A DNA stretch of 64,000 bases. It comes from Typhlomys cinereus (Eukaryota; Chordata; Mammalia; Rodentia; Platacanthomyidae). Below, in pieces: positions 21,480 to 33,078 of this stretch. The stretch lies in assembly GCA_023101885.1 (NCBI GenBank), contig JALPQD010000402.1:389017-453016 (forward strand), read 5' to 3'. A program made the position numbers and the translations under genes. Under the pieces are notes generated by a model. It did no database searches. It was not told the origin of the DNA and saw only the letters and a program-made list of their open reading frames with translations. The stretch's first letter is position 1. The number at the start of each line of letters is the position of its first letter.

Positions 21480-22559
21480 TTTTTATTGTTATTTCAGCTC
21501 ATACAAACTTAATAGGTACACCAGTTCCCTCCCTCCCTCCTCCTCCCCCCGTACCCCCTGCTATCCCTCCCCTCACCTCTTCCTTCCCATCCCCCCGTGC
21601 CTCCCGCCCCAATTCCCAGAGTCCATTCTTGTGCATGCCTGACTCTCCTCTGGGCCCTCCTCTCCGATGACATACAAGGACCCAGTGGCATTTCCCTGAA
21701 CCCTTTCCTGTGTTCTCCTTAAGCATAGGAACACTACTGTGGCTGTCAATCCCTTGCCTTCAAGGATCTTGGTGCCTTTAGCAGATGTTAGACTTTGTGA
21801 GGTCAATAGTGTGTTGGACATTGTGCCGGGCATGCAATGTCCAATTATGATTGCTTCGGCCCTAACTCGTGTGGAGTATCTTGCAAATCATTGCTCCTCC
21901 CATCCTTTTGCTCTTACACTCTTACCACCCCCTCTTCCACAAATGTCCCTGAGCTTCAGGATGGGGAGAGATTCCTCTGGCCTAGTTCTAGGTGGTTGAT
22001 ATAGAGTCTCTGAAGTTCTGGATAGCGGTTCGTTGATTTTCTTTTGCAGTTTTGTTGCTCTTGAAATGCCCTTCACTCCATCGTGATGGGCACTGTATGT
22101 CACCCCCTGGCCAGAGACAAAAAGCTGTTAAACTGGAGTCTTATTATAAGAGCACATTCAAGGGTAGATGTAATATTTATAACCAAAAGTGGAATCACAG
22201 GGTCATATGGCATTTGGCAATGGGAGGGGTCAATCACCCATTTGCAAAATGGTTACTTTTTAATCTGCCGGACTATATGCCCTCCCCTTCTGGTGAGTTC
22301 ATACCCCCTTAGTTGTAAATGATCAGGAACGAATGTCTGTGAACTTAACCAGGAGTCACATTACTTTCTTGCAGTCCTTGATGGAGGCCTATTTTGTCTA
22401 CTGTAACATGATCACTTCTCTCCTTCTTTCTGGTGTGGCCCTCCAAGCCCATCCCTCCTGTTCATAATCCTTGCAATTACTGTAGGTAATACATAGATTT
22501 ACCTATGAGTGTCTCAAGTTGGGCTGGGTGGGTTTGGTACTAGGAGCTACCTATTAGGG

Positions 22560-25500
22560 AGTACATACAGCGCTTAATTTTCTGGGTCTGGGATACTTCA
22601 CTTAATATAATTGTTTCTAATGACATCCATTTCCCGGCAAATTCCAGTAATTCATCATTTTTGATGGCTGAGTAGTACTCCATTGTATAGATGTACCATA
22701 TTTTTCTTATCCACTCATCAACTGTTGGACATTTGGGTTGATTCCATGTCTTTGCTATTGTAAACGGTGCTGCTATGAACATGGTCGTGCTTGTTCTATC
22801 GAGGTGAACCTCTGCTGTATGGGGGGTTATACCCAAAAGTGGAATCGCAGGGTCATATGGCATTTCAATCTTTAATTTCTTTAAGAATCACCAGACGGCT
22901 CGCCAGAGTGGCTGTATGAGCCTGCATTCCTACCAGTAATTTAGGAGAGTCCCCCTCTCTCCACATCCTCTCCAGCATTTGTTGTTGTTTGTGTTGTGGA
23001 TTTTTGCCATCCTGACCAGGGTGAGATGATATCTTAGGGAAGTTTTGCTTTGCATTTCCCTGATGGCTAAGGAAGTGGAGCATTTTTTCAGATATTTGTT
23101 AGACATTTTTATTTCATCCCTGGTAAAATTTCTTTTAAGTTCCAGGGCCCATTTTTTAATTGGGCCATTTTTTTCCTTGGTGTTTAGTTTTCTAAGTTCT
23201 TTGTGCACTCTGGACAGCAGAGCTCTATCAGATATGTGGTTAGTGAAGATTTTCTCCCATTCTGTGGGTTGCCTTTGAGCTCATGTTACAATCTCTTTAT
23301 CTTAACAGAAGCTCTTTAATTTCACAAGATCCCAACTGTTGAGAATTTGTAGCAATGACTGTTCCATTGGATGTCTGTTTAGGAAATGTTGGCCTAGCCC
23401 AATCAGCTCGAGGGAGTACCCTACCTTTCAACTATGGTTTTTAAAATCTATGGCCTTATATCAAGGTCCTTCATCCATTTGGAATTAATTCTTGTACATG
23501 GTGACAAGTATGGGTCCAGCTTTAATCTTCTGCATGTGGAGATCCAGTTTTGCCAGCACCATTTGTTGAGGATGCTGTTCTTTTTCCATTGGATTCTTTG
23601 GGCCCCTTTGTCAAAGACCAAATGTTTGTAATTTTGTGGACTTATATCTGGGTCCTCAATCCTTATCTATTGATCTGTGTGTCTATTTTGGAGCCAGTAC
23701 CAGGCTGTTTTTATAACTATGGATTTGTAATATAGACTAAGGTTCAGTATGGTAATACCTCCAGCAGTGTTTTTATTACTCATGATTGTCTTTGCTATCC
23801 TAGGTCTTTTGTGCCTCCATATGAATTTTGAGATTGTTTGGTCAAATTCTTCAAAGAATTGCTTTGGGATTTTAATTGGTATAGCATTGAATTTATATAT
23901 TGCCTTTGGTAGGATGGTCATTTCTACGATGTTGATTCTGCCAATCCAGGAACAAGGGAGGTCTTTCCACCTTCTGGTGTCTTCTGCAATTTCTTTCGTT
24001 AGGGTTTTAAAGTTTTCATTGTAAAGATCTTTTACCTCCTTGGTTAGGTTTATACCAAGGTATTTCATTTTTTTAGGGGCTATAGTAAATGGGATGGTTT
24101 CTCTCAAGGCTTTTTCACTTCTTTCACTCTGGGCATATAGGAAGGCCTCTGATTTTTGCACATTTATTTTGTATCCTGCCACCCTGCTGTACTTCTCAAT
24201 TAGTTCCAGGAGCTTCCTGGCGGAGATTTTGGAGTCACTCAGGTATAAGATCATGTCATCTGCAAATAGGGATTGCTTGACTTCTTCCTTGCTGATTTGA
24301 ATCCCTCTTATGCCCCTTTCTTGTCTTATGGCTTCAGCTAAGACTTCAAGTACAATATTGAATAGAAGTGGTGAGAGTGGACAGCCTTGTCTAGTTCCTG
24401 ATCGAAGTGGGAATGCTTCCAATTGTTCCCCATTGAGCATAATCCTTGCTGTGGGCTTGTTGTATACAGCTTTTATTATATTGATAAAGGTTCCTTCCAT
24501 TCCTACTGTCTCTAGCGTTTTGATCATAAAAGGCTGTTGGATCTTGTCAAAATCTTTTTCTGCATCTATCGAGAGCATCATGTGGTCTTGGACTTTGGAC
24601 TGGTTTACATGATGAATTACATTTATTGATTTGCGTATGTTGAACCAACCTTGTGTGTTGGGGATGAAGCCTACTTGGTCCCTGTGAATAATCTTTTTAA
24701 TATGTTTTTGAATCCGATTTGCTAAGACTTTGTTGAGAATCTTTGCGTCTGTGTTCATCAGGGAGATCGGCCTATAGTTTTCTTTTTTAAGTGAATCTTT
24801 ATTAGGTTTTGGGATTAAGACGATATTAGCTTCATAGAAGGAACTTGGTAGTGTTCCTTCCTTTGCTATTTGATGGAACAGTTTGAGGACTATTGGTGTT
24901 ATTAACTCCTTAAATGTCTGGTAGAACTCTGTGCTGAATCCATGTGGTCCAGGACATTTTTTGGTGGGAAGATTCGAGATTACTTCTTCAATTTCCTTAT
25001 ATGTTACAGGACTATTTAAATAATTCACAACTTCCTGATTCAATTTAGGTAAGTTGTGTTTACTTAGAAATTCACCCATCTCTTCTGTGTTGTCATATTT
25101 CACAGAGTACAACTTTTTGAAATATGATGTTATAATTCTCTGGATATCTTGGGTATCAGTAGTGATAACTCCATGTTTGTTTCTAATTTTGTTAATTTGG
25201 GTTTTCTCTCTTTTGCTTTTGGTTTATTTAGCTAGGGGTGTATCAATCTTATTGATTTTTTCAAAGAACCAGCTTTTTGACTGGTTGATTTTTTCTATCA
25301 TTTTCTTAATCTCGATTTCAGATATTTCTCTCCTTATTTTGCTAATTTCCTCTCTTCTACTACTTTTGGGATCAGATTGCTCCAGTTTCTCTAAAGCTTT
25401 AAGCTGCATTGTTAAGTTATTTTATACCTGATGTTTATATTTTTTTGATGTAGGCATTAAGAGCTATGAACTTACCTCTTAGAACAGCTTTCATTGTGTC

Positions 25501-26363
25501 CCAGAGATATTGGTAAGTTGTATTTTCATTATCATTCACTTTCAGGAAATCTTGAATTTCCTTTTAATTTCTTCCTGAATCCAGTTCTCATTCAGCATCA
25601 TATTGTTAAGTTTCCAGGAGTTAGTCTATTTTCTCTTCTTTGATGTGTTGTGGATGTCCAGCTTTAGGCCATGGTTGTCTGATAGGGCACAGGTTAGAAT
25701 TTCAACTTTTTTGTATATGGGTAGATTCATTTTGTGGCCCAATGTGTGATCTATTTTGGATAAAGTTCCATGTGCTGCTGAGAGAAATGTGTATTCTTTG
25801 GTGCGTGGGTGAAAAGTTCGATAGAGATCTGTAAGGTCCATTTCTTTCAGGGTTTGATTAAGTTCCGAAGTGTCTCTGTTAAGCTTTTGACCTGTTGATC
25901 TATCCCATGTTGAGAGGGCGGTGTTGAAGTCCCCAAGAATTATCGTTTGGGGGTTGATTTCTTGCTTTAGACGCTGTAGGGTTTTCTTAATGAATGTGGA
26001 GGGGCCCGTATTGGGTGCATAAATGTTCAGGATTGTGAAGTCTTCCTGGTGAATTTTACCTGTGACTAAAATGTAGTATCCATCCGTGTCTCTTATAATT
26101 TTCTTTGGTTTGAAGTCCACTTTGTCTGATAGCATAATGGCTACCCCTGCCTGTTTTCTGCTTCCATTAGCTTGTAGAATTGTTGACCAGCCTTTTATTT
26201 TTAGAGCGTGCCTATCTTCTGTGGTGAGATGGGTTTCCTGCAGGCAGCAGATTGATGGATTGTGATTTTTAATCCAAGTTTTTAATCTGTGTCTCTTGAT
26301 CAGTGAGTTAATTCCATCAACATTTAGTGTTATAATGGAGAAACTATTTTTAATTCCAGACAT
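22560..26363 (-). pseudogene. L1-c ORF2 remnant
   Basis: The endonuclease domain is open from 26363 to 25626 (245 codons, starting MSGIKNSFSIITLNVDG, with CCLQETHL and GDFNTALS). After frameshifts the reverse transcriptase is open from 25112 to 23667 (481 codons). It includes [12 protein letters not shown] and the FADD active site at 24255-24266. The C-terminal part survives in pieces at 23208-22540. The parts would make about 1270 residues, the usual L1 ORF2p size, but the frame is broken several times. Confidence 0.9.
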
Positions 26364-26413
26364 TTATTATGTTTAGTAGTTTTTGTAAGTATATTGCTTC
26401 ACTTTTAATGGTG

Positions 26414-27474
26414 TTATACTTGCCTTCTGTTCTCCTGGATATGCCTGTTTTTTTCTTCATGCTTGAGTATCATTTCTAGCATTTTTTGAAGGCCTGGTTT
26501 GGTGGACATGTATCCTTTCAAGTTGTCTTTGTGCTGGAAGATTTTTCTTTCTCCCTCGATCATGATGGATTTGCAGGGTAAATCAGCTTGGGTTGACATT
26601 TTTGCTCATTCAATACTTGAAGTATGTCTCTCCAAGCTCTTCTTGCTTTTACTGTTTTGACTGAGAAGTCATTTGTTATTTTAATAGGTTTACCTTTAAA
26701 AGTGACTTGATTTTTCTCCCTTGAAGTTCTCAGCACCCGTTCTTTATCTTGAATGTGGAGTGCTTTAACTATTATGTGCCGTGGCATGCTTCTGTTTTGG
26801 TCGTATCTGTTTGGGGTGCGGAATGCCTCTTGTACATGGATGGGCCTCTCTTTTTTTAGATGAGGAAAGTTTTCCTTGATGATCGTTTGAAAAATTTCCT
26901 CAGGGGTGGTATTTTGAGATTCTTGCTCTAGTATTCCATGAATACGCATGTTAGGCTTCTTCAGAGTGTCCCATATCTCTTGGATATTTCTCTCAAGTAT
27001 CTTTTTGGCTTTAAGAACCACTTCCATTGAGCTGGTTAGTACTCCCACCTTATCTTCAAGGTCTGAAATTTTGTTTTCTGCTTTGTTAGTTCTGCTGATA
27101 AGACTCTCTGTGGAGTTCTGGGTTGAAGATATCTTGTCTTGTAGCTCAGTTTTAAACTCTGCTTGAGTCTGCTTTAACTGCTCTATGCCAGTTTTTGTTT
27201 CTTGCACTGTTTTTCTCAACTCCTCCAAGTGTTTGTTGTGTTCCTCTTCAAAGCGATTGATTCGATTATTTAATTTCTCCCAGATTTCCTCTTTCATAGT
27301 ATTGAACATGGTAATGATCATAGTTTGAAAGTCGTTATCCCGGGTCAGGCTTTCTTGGCCAGTTTCCATGGGTTTGTTCTGGTTGGAGTCTAACATTATG
27401 GGATTAATTTCTTCATTGGGAAATTTGTTTACTTGAGTGTTGCTTCTCATGGATTTGCACTTTGACTTTGGCAT
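26414..27474 (-). pseudogene. L1-c ORF1, one frameshift from complete
   Basis: Open for 304 codons from 27474 (MPKSKCKSMRSNTQVNK, type A). It covers the coiled coil (about residues 45-125), the RRM-like region and most of the C-terminal domain. A small indel near 26572 (after LIYPAN) shifts the frame. The remaining 61-codon tail, with FQHKDNLKGYMSTKPGL, is in another frame to 26414. Of the ORF1 copies here it is the least damaged. Confidence 0.9.
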
Positions 27475-27519
27475 TGTCGTTTTAACTCTTAAGATCTTTC
27501 AATTTCACTAAACTGAATT

Positions 27520-27866
27520 ATTTGGCCTGGGGTTCTGGGGGTGGGCAGGGACGGAGCTTACCTAGGTCACGATGCAGGCCTGGCTGGACTGTGCGCTTCC
27601 CGGCTGGCGGAGCAGGGTGGGGAAAGGAGGATGGGGCTGTCAGCATGGAGTTATTTAACCCGAGGGGAGCTGGGGCGGGGCCCAGGCACAGGGGGAGGCC
27701 CTCCTCGTCCCTCGGCCCTGCGGTCGGCTCCGGCTGGATGGTGGGGTAGGAGCTGGGTCCCTTGGTCTGACCTGGGGTTCTGGGGGCAGGCGCGGGCAGA
27801 GCTTACCTAGGTCACGGTGCAGGCCCGGCTGGACCTCGTGGGCGTCCTGGCAGAGCGGGGTGGGGA
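27520..27866 (-). promoter_or_regulatory. L1-c 5' UTR: tandem type A promoter monomers
   Basis: A GC-rich, CpG-containing unit repeats with a period of about 245 bp: the cctggggttctggggg / gagcttacctaggtcac block occurs at about 27526-27570 and again at about 27770-27814. The second unit is cut after about 100 bp. Tandem promoter monomers are typical of rodent L1. On the sense strand each unit carries a splice-donor-like ctag/gtaagc (27560-27561 and 27805-27806). Confidence 0.8.
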
Positions 27867-28830
27867 AGGGAGACTTTTTATGTTTTTTGTAAGCATGACA
27901 AATAGAAACAAAGTACTGTCTTTAGAAACAGTGGTTTGTAGACAAAAAACTAATTTGCAAGTGTTATTCTGCATTAGTTTTTATCTTCTTGCATGAAGTA
28001 TTTCTTATTATACCTTGGTAAAAATCTGATGAACTGGCTTCATTTTCATGATTGGTAAGTGTGCCCAGATATCTTTTATGATTTGTAAGAGTACCTGAAG
28101 GTAGCAATACATGTGTTTATAAAACTGTCTTGTTTGTATATTTGCATTTCTGGACCACACTGTAGCTAATTATTTTCATTCAATCTTAAGATACTTTAAA
28201 CAACACAACTTAGTTTTAATGTCTGTTGTGGAGGAAGAAAACTACTTTTTAATTGTTTATAGTGAATAAATTTGTGTTTTTAAGAAAAAACAAATGTGAT
28301 TAACTGTAGCTTGAGCCCTGTTGTGCACTGCTTAATTATATTGGGGGAGAAAATCTATCATAGATGTTAGTTAATACTGATACAATATTAATTGATATAT
28401 TATGATGTAATTTATTTCTTGCAAGTTTGAAATATGTATGATTTTTGTTTTTTGGGCTTATTCTGTGATTTATTAATTGCTTTTCTATAGAATTGTTATT
28501 ACCACATATAAAATAATGTAGTAGAGATTTGCAGACCTTAAAAATTAGACTGTTATAACTAGTAGTGTAATTAAAGAATAATTTAAGACACTACAAAGGG
28601 GACAAATGAAATGGGAAAAGCTTTGAGTGAGTTATCATAATTAATGAATATTTCTAATTCTTTTCCAAAGAGAAAAAGTGTGGTCTCTGTCATCTTAAAC
28701 ATTTTGATTTACTAGTTTTTGTTCATGTGACTTTAATGTTTTCAAGTCATTCCCAGCCTAAATCAACAGTTATAATATTGGCTCACAGAAGTGTCATATG
28801 TTTATCCTCCTGGGTGTGATGTACTGAAAA
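27867..28830. other. AT-rich, 3' UTR-like stretch, right half
   Basis: About 960 bp of AT-rich sequence with aataaa-type hexamers (for example at about 28265). It looks like the continuation of 20751-21479 across L1-c. No gene was recognised. Confidence 0.4.
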
Positions 28831-29368
28831 GTTTTTGTCCTTTTTCTTGTCTATCGGGTCTCCAACATTACCAAGACTCATGAACAACTTTCTCAGTACA
28901 TCAAGGGGCCTTGGTCTCAGGCCTTCCTTAATTACTCATTGACTTTGAGTCAACATACAGACCATATTAACTTGATGCATGTGGTTCCCCTGCTTATAGA
29001 TACTGGGTTTGTAACCAGAATCTGGAACAACTTTAAAAAGCTGTTTGTTTGATCCCTCTTGGATTGTAATTTATGCAATCATAGGAGGAATTGTTCCTTT
29101 ATTAATTATATTGCTGAAGTGTTTCCTTCAGCACATCTCTCAGCAGTGCTCCATCAAGACCATGCTGTAGGCACTTATGGTCCTTGTACATCCAAGCCAT
29201 AGCCCCCCTAGAGACGTGGTTCAAGCTTGGATTGCAGAGTTCGTGAGGCCTTGTTAGTAAACTACTACTACCCACATATCCTGGCATGCCTTCCAGAGGA
29301 GGCAGCCAATGATGGGTAAGGGTCCACACGAGGGTGGTCTCCAACCTAAGACAATCACCAGTCCATTA
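28831..29368 (+). pseudogene. Decayed retroviral envelope (transmembrane part), next to an LTR
   Basis: Over about 100 codons the plus strand reads as an envelope-like ectodomain end. A tryptophan-rich short motif follows, and then, after a stop or frameshift near 29050, an isoleucine/leucine-rich membrane segment with a cysteine-containing tail (about 29060-29160). It is immediately followed by an LTR in the same direction, as expected for env. It has several stops and shifts and is a fragment only. The match to a specific retrovirus group is not established. Confidence 0.5.
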
Positions 29369-29756
29369 TGTTGGACCCCCTCTGAGGCAGGGTCAACAAG
29401 GTCAGAGCAAAGAACTCTGGCTCCCACTGGCTGTCAAAATAAATAAAAAAGATGGATATGTAGGAGGACCAGGCAGGCCTGTATTGTCTGTGTGAGCCCC
29501 AGGCGCAAATGCGACTTCCACAAGCTAGAACCTGCCACTGTGCCCGGACAGAACAACACAGCAAAAACCTCATGCTTTGACTTATGGGATGTTGGGTGGG
29601 ATATATAGGCTGCCCCATATTTATAATAAATGAGCCAGCCTGCAAGCCTGCAAGCCTGCTGTTGCCACTCGCCTGATTCCTGGAGTCTGTGTCATTGACT
29701 TTGCACCAGCTTATTCCCACCCCCAAGGGTCTCTGTGGGACCCAGAGACTGCAACA
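29369..29756 (+). mobile_element. Class II-like retroviral LTR
   Basis: A 388-bp unit with inverted ends tgttgg...gcaaca. It holds a TATA-like atatatagg at about 29601, a polyadenylation signal aataaa at 29625-29630, a short gcctgcaa repeat after it, and a GT/pyrimidine-rich 3' part. This is the layout of a complete LTR (U3-R-U5). It lies downstream of env-like sequence, so it would be a 3' LTR; no 5' LTR or gag-pol is in the window. A 6-bp target duplication could not be confirmed. Confidence 0.7.
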
Positions 29757-29767
29757 GATAATATCTT

Positions 29768-30520
29768 AAATTATTTTTCTACTTTTACAAGCATATTGAG
29801 TACTTATCCCTGCTTTCCTCCATCCTTCATCCCTCCAATCACCCTGCCTTCCCTTCATCAATCCATCCTACTCCCTCTCACCCTCCTGCATCTCTACTTC
29901 TGTGGACCCCAGGATTCCTTCTGGTTTGTCTACTCTTGTGAGGGTTCAAGCCTCTTGTGGCATACAAAGTTGCTTCTCTTCAAGCCACCCTACTGATAAG
30001 GGCATTTCCCTTCACTCATTCAAACTTAGTACCCAAGATTTCTGCTGTGTGTTCTTATCTCTTTTGACTTCCTCTATAATCCATGAGGGCATGTTGGTAT
30101 GTCAGTCATTATGCATGTCTGGTAAGGACAAGTCTCACTGAAGTGAGTTCCTACATGCATAAGTCCTACCTTGAATGGAATGTCTTGTCCAAAAGTGAAC
30201 CTTCCCATCTTTAGTCTCTTACAATCTCACCCTTCTCCTCAAAGCCTTAGGATAGGGAGAGATTAGTTGGCCTGATTCTGGGTAAATCTTGCTAGGTCAC
30301 CAGTACACTGCCTATTCTAAACTTGGTCTTGTTCCCGCTATTTCCTTTTTCATTTCAGTTAACTCTTTTCCTGATTCATATAAGGCCATATGCTCATTAA
30401 TTTGCTCTCTGAATACTTCATGTTCCTTTTTCCATTTGTCGCATTCTTTTTGTAATTCCTCTCCAACTATGTTGATAATATTAATAATATTCTTTTGGAA
30501 GACATTACATTTTTTGGTTT
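29768..30520 (-). mobile_element. Old half-L1: ORF1 coiled-coil remnant joined to a lineage B 3' UTR
   Basis: Plus coordinates 29768-30300 are a lineage B 3' UTR in minus orientation, with its T-rich tail at the low end. Directly upstream on the same strand, 30520-30317 translates for about 66 codons into a charged coiled coil (EELQKECDKWKKEHEVF, EMKKEIAG). It is similar in register and composition to the L1 ORF1 coiled coil, then reaches a stop. ORF2 is absent between the two parts. The ORF1 assignment is by resemblance only. Confidence 0.55.
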
Positions 30521-30639
30521 GGTATATGACTTTTTAATAAGGAATTATTTGTAGTGTATTACATCTGTGCTTCATCCATTGAGTAGAGTTTCACTTCACG
30601 AAAGTTGATAGTTCACAGACCTCTGTGATGTAAATACTA

Positions 30640-31127
30640 TGGCTCTGGAGTGGCCATCGTCTCCTTCCCTCCACTCTCCCCAGTCCCCGTTGTACTCTCC
30701 TTCCACTTTTCCCCTTCCTTTCACCTCTCTTTCTCTCTCCCCTTTGCCCAGCACCTCTCCCTTCCTCCTTCCCATCCCCTGGAGCATCCTTTTGTGTGAA
30801 TGTCAAACCTCCCTCTGAATCCTTCATACTAGTAAGGGGTAAGGACTCAGTGGCATAGCCCAGAGTTCCTTCTTGGGCTTCCCATTATTAGGGGAACTCT
30901 ATTATGTCTGTTAATCCCTTGCCTCTAAGGATCCTACTGCCTAAAGCCTTCTCCGGTGTGATCCATGCTAGATTTTGGGGGGTTGTTGACATGCCAGCCA
31001 TTGTGCAGGTCAGGCAAAGTCCGATTATGGTTACTGCAGACCTAATTTGTGTGGAGTATCTTGCATATTGTTGGTCCTCCCCATCTTTAGGCTCTTACAA
31101 TCTTGCCGCCCCCTCTTCCACAAGGTT
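30640..31127 (-). mobile_element. L1 3' UTR, lineage A (old), without tail
   Basis: Minus-strand lineage A: C-rich block at 30660-30780, ctcagtggcatagcc, gatccatgctagatttt, and ends at cccctcttccacaagg. The A-rich tail is missing. It is the left arm of a long inverted repeat with 31358-31808. Confidence 0.75.
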
Positions 31128-31350
31128 CCACAAGGCCTGAACAGTGATAACTTGATATACCATGGAGGTCTGAGCCCCCACAGGAGTAGACAATCCACAG
31201 TGGACCATGGGGTCTGTAGAAGCATACAGGCAGAAGGATGGGAGGGAGTGAGAGGGAATGATGAAGAGAAGGAAGTGGATATAGGGGAGGAGGGAGTAAG
31301 GGAATGAATACTCAATATGTTTATAAAAGTAGAAAAAATAAATGAAGTTT
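31128..31350 (+). mobile_element. L1 3' end, lineage B, between inverted lineage A copies
   Basis: Starts at aggcctgaacagtgataac, passes a purine-rich tract (31215-31300), then actcaatatgtttataaaag and an A-rich tail. A directly repeated ttccacaagg lies at 31107-31126 just before it. Confidence 0.7.
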
Positions 31351-31357
31351 AAAACAA

Positions 31358-31808
31358 AAGTACTTTGCTGAAGAGGGGGTGGTAAGATTGTAAGAGCACA
31401 AAGATGGGAGGAGTAATGATATGCAAGATACTGCACACAAGTTAGGGCTGAAGCAATCATAATAGGACTTTGCATGACCTGTGCTATGTCCAATATATTA
31501 TTGACCCCCACAAAGTCTAGAATGGACTAAAGATACTAGGATCCTTGAAGGATAGGGACTGACAGTCACAGTAGTGTTCCTAAGCTTAAGGGGAACACAG
31601 GAAAGGGTTCTGGGAAATGCCCCTGGGTCCTTACACCTCATCGGAGAGGAGGACCCAGAGGAGAGTTTGGCATGCACATTAAAGGATGTTCCAGGGATTG
31701 GGGGGGATGCACTGGTGGGGAGACACTGAAGGATGGGGAGGGAGGGGGAAAGGGAGGGAAGAGCAGGGGCATCAGGGGGAGGTGGAGGGAGGGAGGGGAG
31801 TTAAAAAA
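31358..31808 (+). mobile_element. L1 3' UTR, lineage A (old)
   Basis: From gaagagggggtggtaag through ctcatcggagaggaggac and the G-rich block 31690-31800 to an A-rich tail. It is the right arm of the inverted repeat with 30640-31127. Confidence 0.75.
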
Positions 31809-31900
31809 AAGAAAACTTTGAAGTAACAAAACACAAAAATAATAAAATAGCCACTCTTTTCAAAAATAGAAAAAAAAGTCCAACAAGAAAAAAATTATGG

Positions 31901-33078
31901 CCTTCCCTCCACCCCTCCGCCCGGATGTGCTAAGTCCAGCCGGGACCCACCGCACGACCTAGGTAAGCTCCATCCATGCCCACCCCCAGAACCCCAGGAC
32001 GCCCAAGGGACCCAGCTCCTCCCACCATCCAGCCGGAGCCTCCACGCAGAGGTCTGGGAGGAGGAGGACACCCCCTCTGCGCCCGGGCCCCACCCCCAGA
32101 TCCCCCAGGTTAAATAGCGCCCCACCAATGCCCAATCCTCCCGTCCCCCACTCTGCCACCCAGGAAGCACGGGGTCCAGCCTGGACTCACCTCAACCTAG
32201 GTAAACTCCGTCTCTGCCCACCCCCAAAACCCCAGGCCAAATAATTCAGTTTAGTGAAAAGCGCACAGAAATTGAAAGAAGATCTTAAGAGTTAAAACAA
32301 CAATGCCAAAGTCAAAGTGCAAATCCATGAGAAACAACACTCAAGTAAACAAATCTCGCACTGAAGGAATTAATCCCATAATGTTAGACTCCAACCAGAA
32401 CAAACCCACGGAAACTGGCCAAGAAAGACTGACCCGGGATAACGACTTTCAAACTATGATCATTACCATGTTCAATACTATGAAAGAGGAAATCCGGGAG
32501 GAATTAAATAATCGAATCAATCGCTTTGAAGAGGAACACAACAAACACTTGGAGGAGTTGAGAAAAACAGTGCAAGAAACAAAAACTGGCATAGAGCAGG
32601 TAAAACAGACTCAAGAAGAGTTTAAAACTGAGCTACAAGACAAGATATCTTCAACCCAGAACGCGACAGAGAGTCTTATCAACAGAACTAGCGAAGCAGA
32701 AAACAGAATTTCAGACCTTGATGCTCTGCGCAATGTCCAATATATTATTGACCCCCACAAAGTCTAGCATCTGCTAAAGGCACCAAGATCCTTAGAGGCA
32801 AGGGATTGGCAGCCACAGTAGTGTTCCTATACTAAAGGGGAACATGGGAAAGGGTTTAGGGAAATGCCACTGGGTCCTTGTACGTCATCAGAGAGGAGGG
32901 CCCAGAGGAGAATCAGGCATGCACAATAAAGGACTCTGGGAATTGGGGTGGGAGGCACGGGCTAATGGGGCGGGAGGGGTGAGGGGAGGGAGAGCAGGTG
33001 ATTCGGGAGGAGGAGGAGGGAGGGAGGGAACTGGTGTACCTATTAAGTTTGTATGAGCTGAAATAATAATAAAAAAAA
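31901..33078 (+). mobile_element. L1-d: 1.2-kb internally deleted L1 with perfect 15-bp target duplication
   Basis: Both ends are complete. The start has about 1.4 type A 5' UTR monomers (31901-32240) and the end has the lineage A 3' end with aataataataaaaaa. Between them are only 140 codons of ORF1 (from 32303) fused at about 32724 to the middle of the 3' UTR (ctctgcgcaatgtcc). The flanking repeat agaaaaaaattatgg (31886-31900 and 33079-33093) is identical on both sides, so the insertion is one event and fairly young. All of ORF2 is missing. Confidence 0.9.
32303..32767 (+). pseudogene. L1-d ORF1 N-terminal half fused to 3' UTR
   Basis: An open frame of 154 codons starting MPKSKCKSMRNNTQVNK. 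About 140 codons are ORF1: N-terminus plus the whole coiled coil, ending ENRISDLD. The last 14 codons are read through the 3' UTR and end at a stop at 32765-32767. If translated it would be a coiled-coil peptide without the RNA-binding domains. There is no evidence that it is expressed. Confidence 0.85.

Larger units (their letters stand above)
21480..27866 (-). mobile_element. L1-c: near full-length LINE-1 on the minus strand, inactive
   Basis: On the minus strand: 1.35 tandem type A 5' UTR monomers (27866-27520), ORF1 (27474-26414), ORF2 (26363-22560), lineage A 3' UTR (22545-21490) and A-rich tail (T-rich at 21470-21485). Flanking sequences resemble each other (actttttgtttt versus actttttatgtttt), a possible imperfect target duplication. 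ORF1 has one frameshift and ORF2 several. It has the longest intact reverse transcriptase frame in the window (481 codons). Confidence 0.9.

Noticed and set aside
23749..24612. Hydrophobic plus-strand frames that look like membrane proteins
   Set aside because: They are antisense shadows of L1-c ORF2. The same peptides recur antisense to every other L1 copy (for example 49472-49747 and 61914-62189).
29355..29726. Minus-strand 123-codon frame in the LTR
   Set aside because: It is antisense to an LTR with intact regulatory landmarks, and no similarity is visible.
32715..32735. RNA splicing as the cause of the L1-d deletion
   Set aside because: The sequence after the left edge in intact copies is agataaagtg, so there is no donor GT at the junction.
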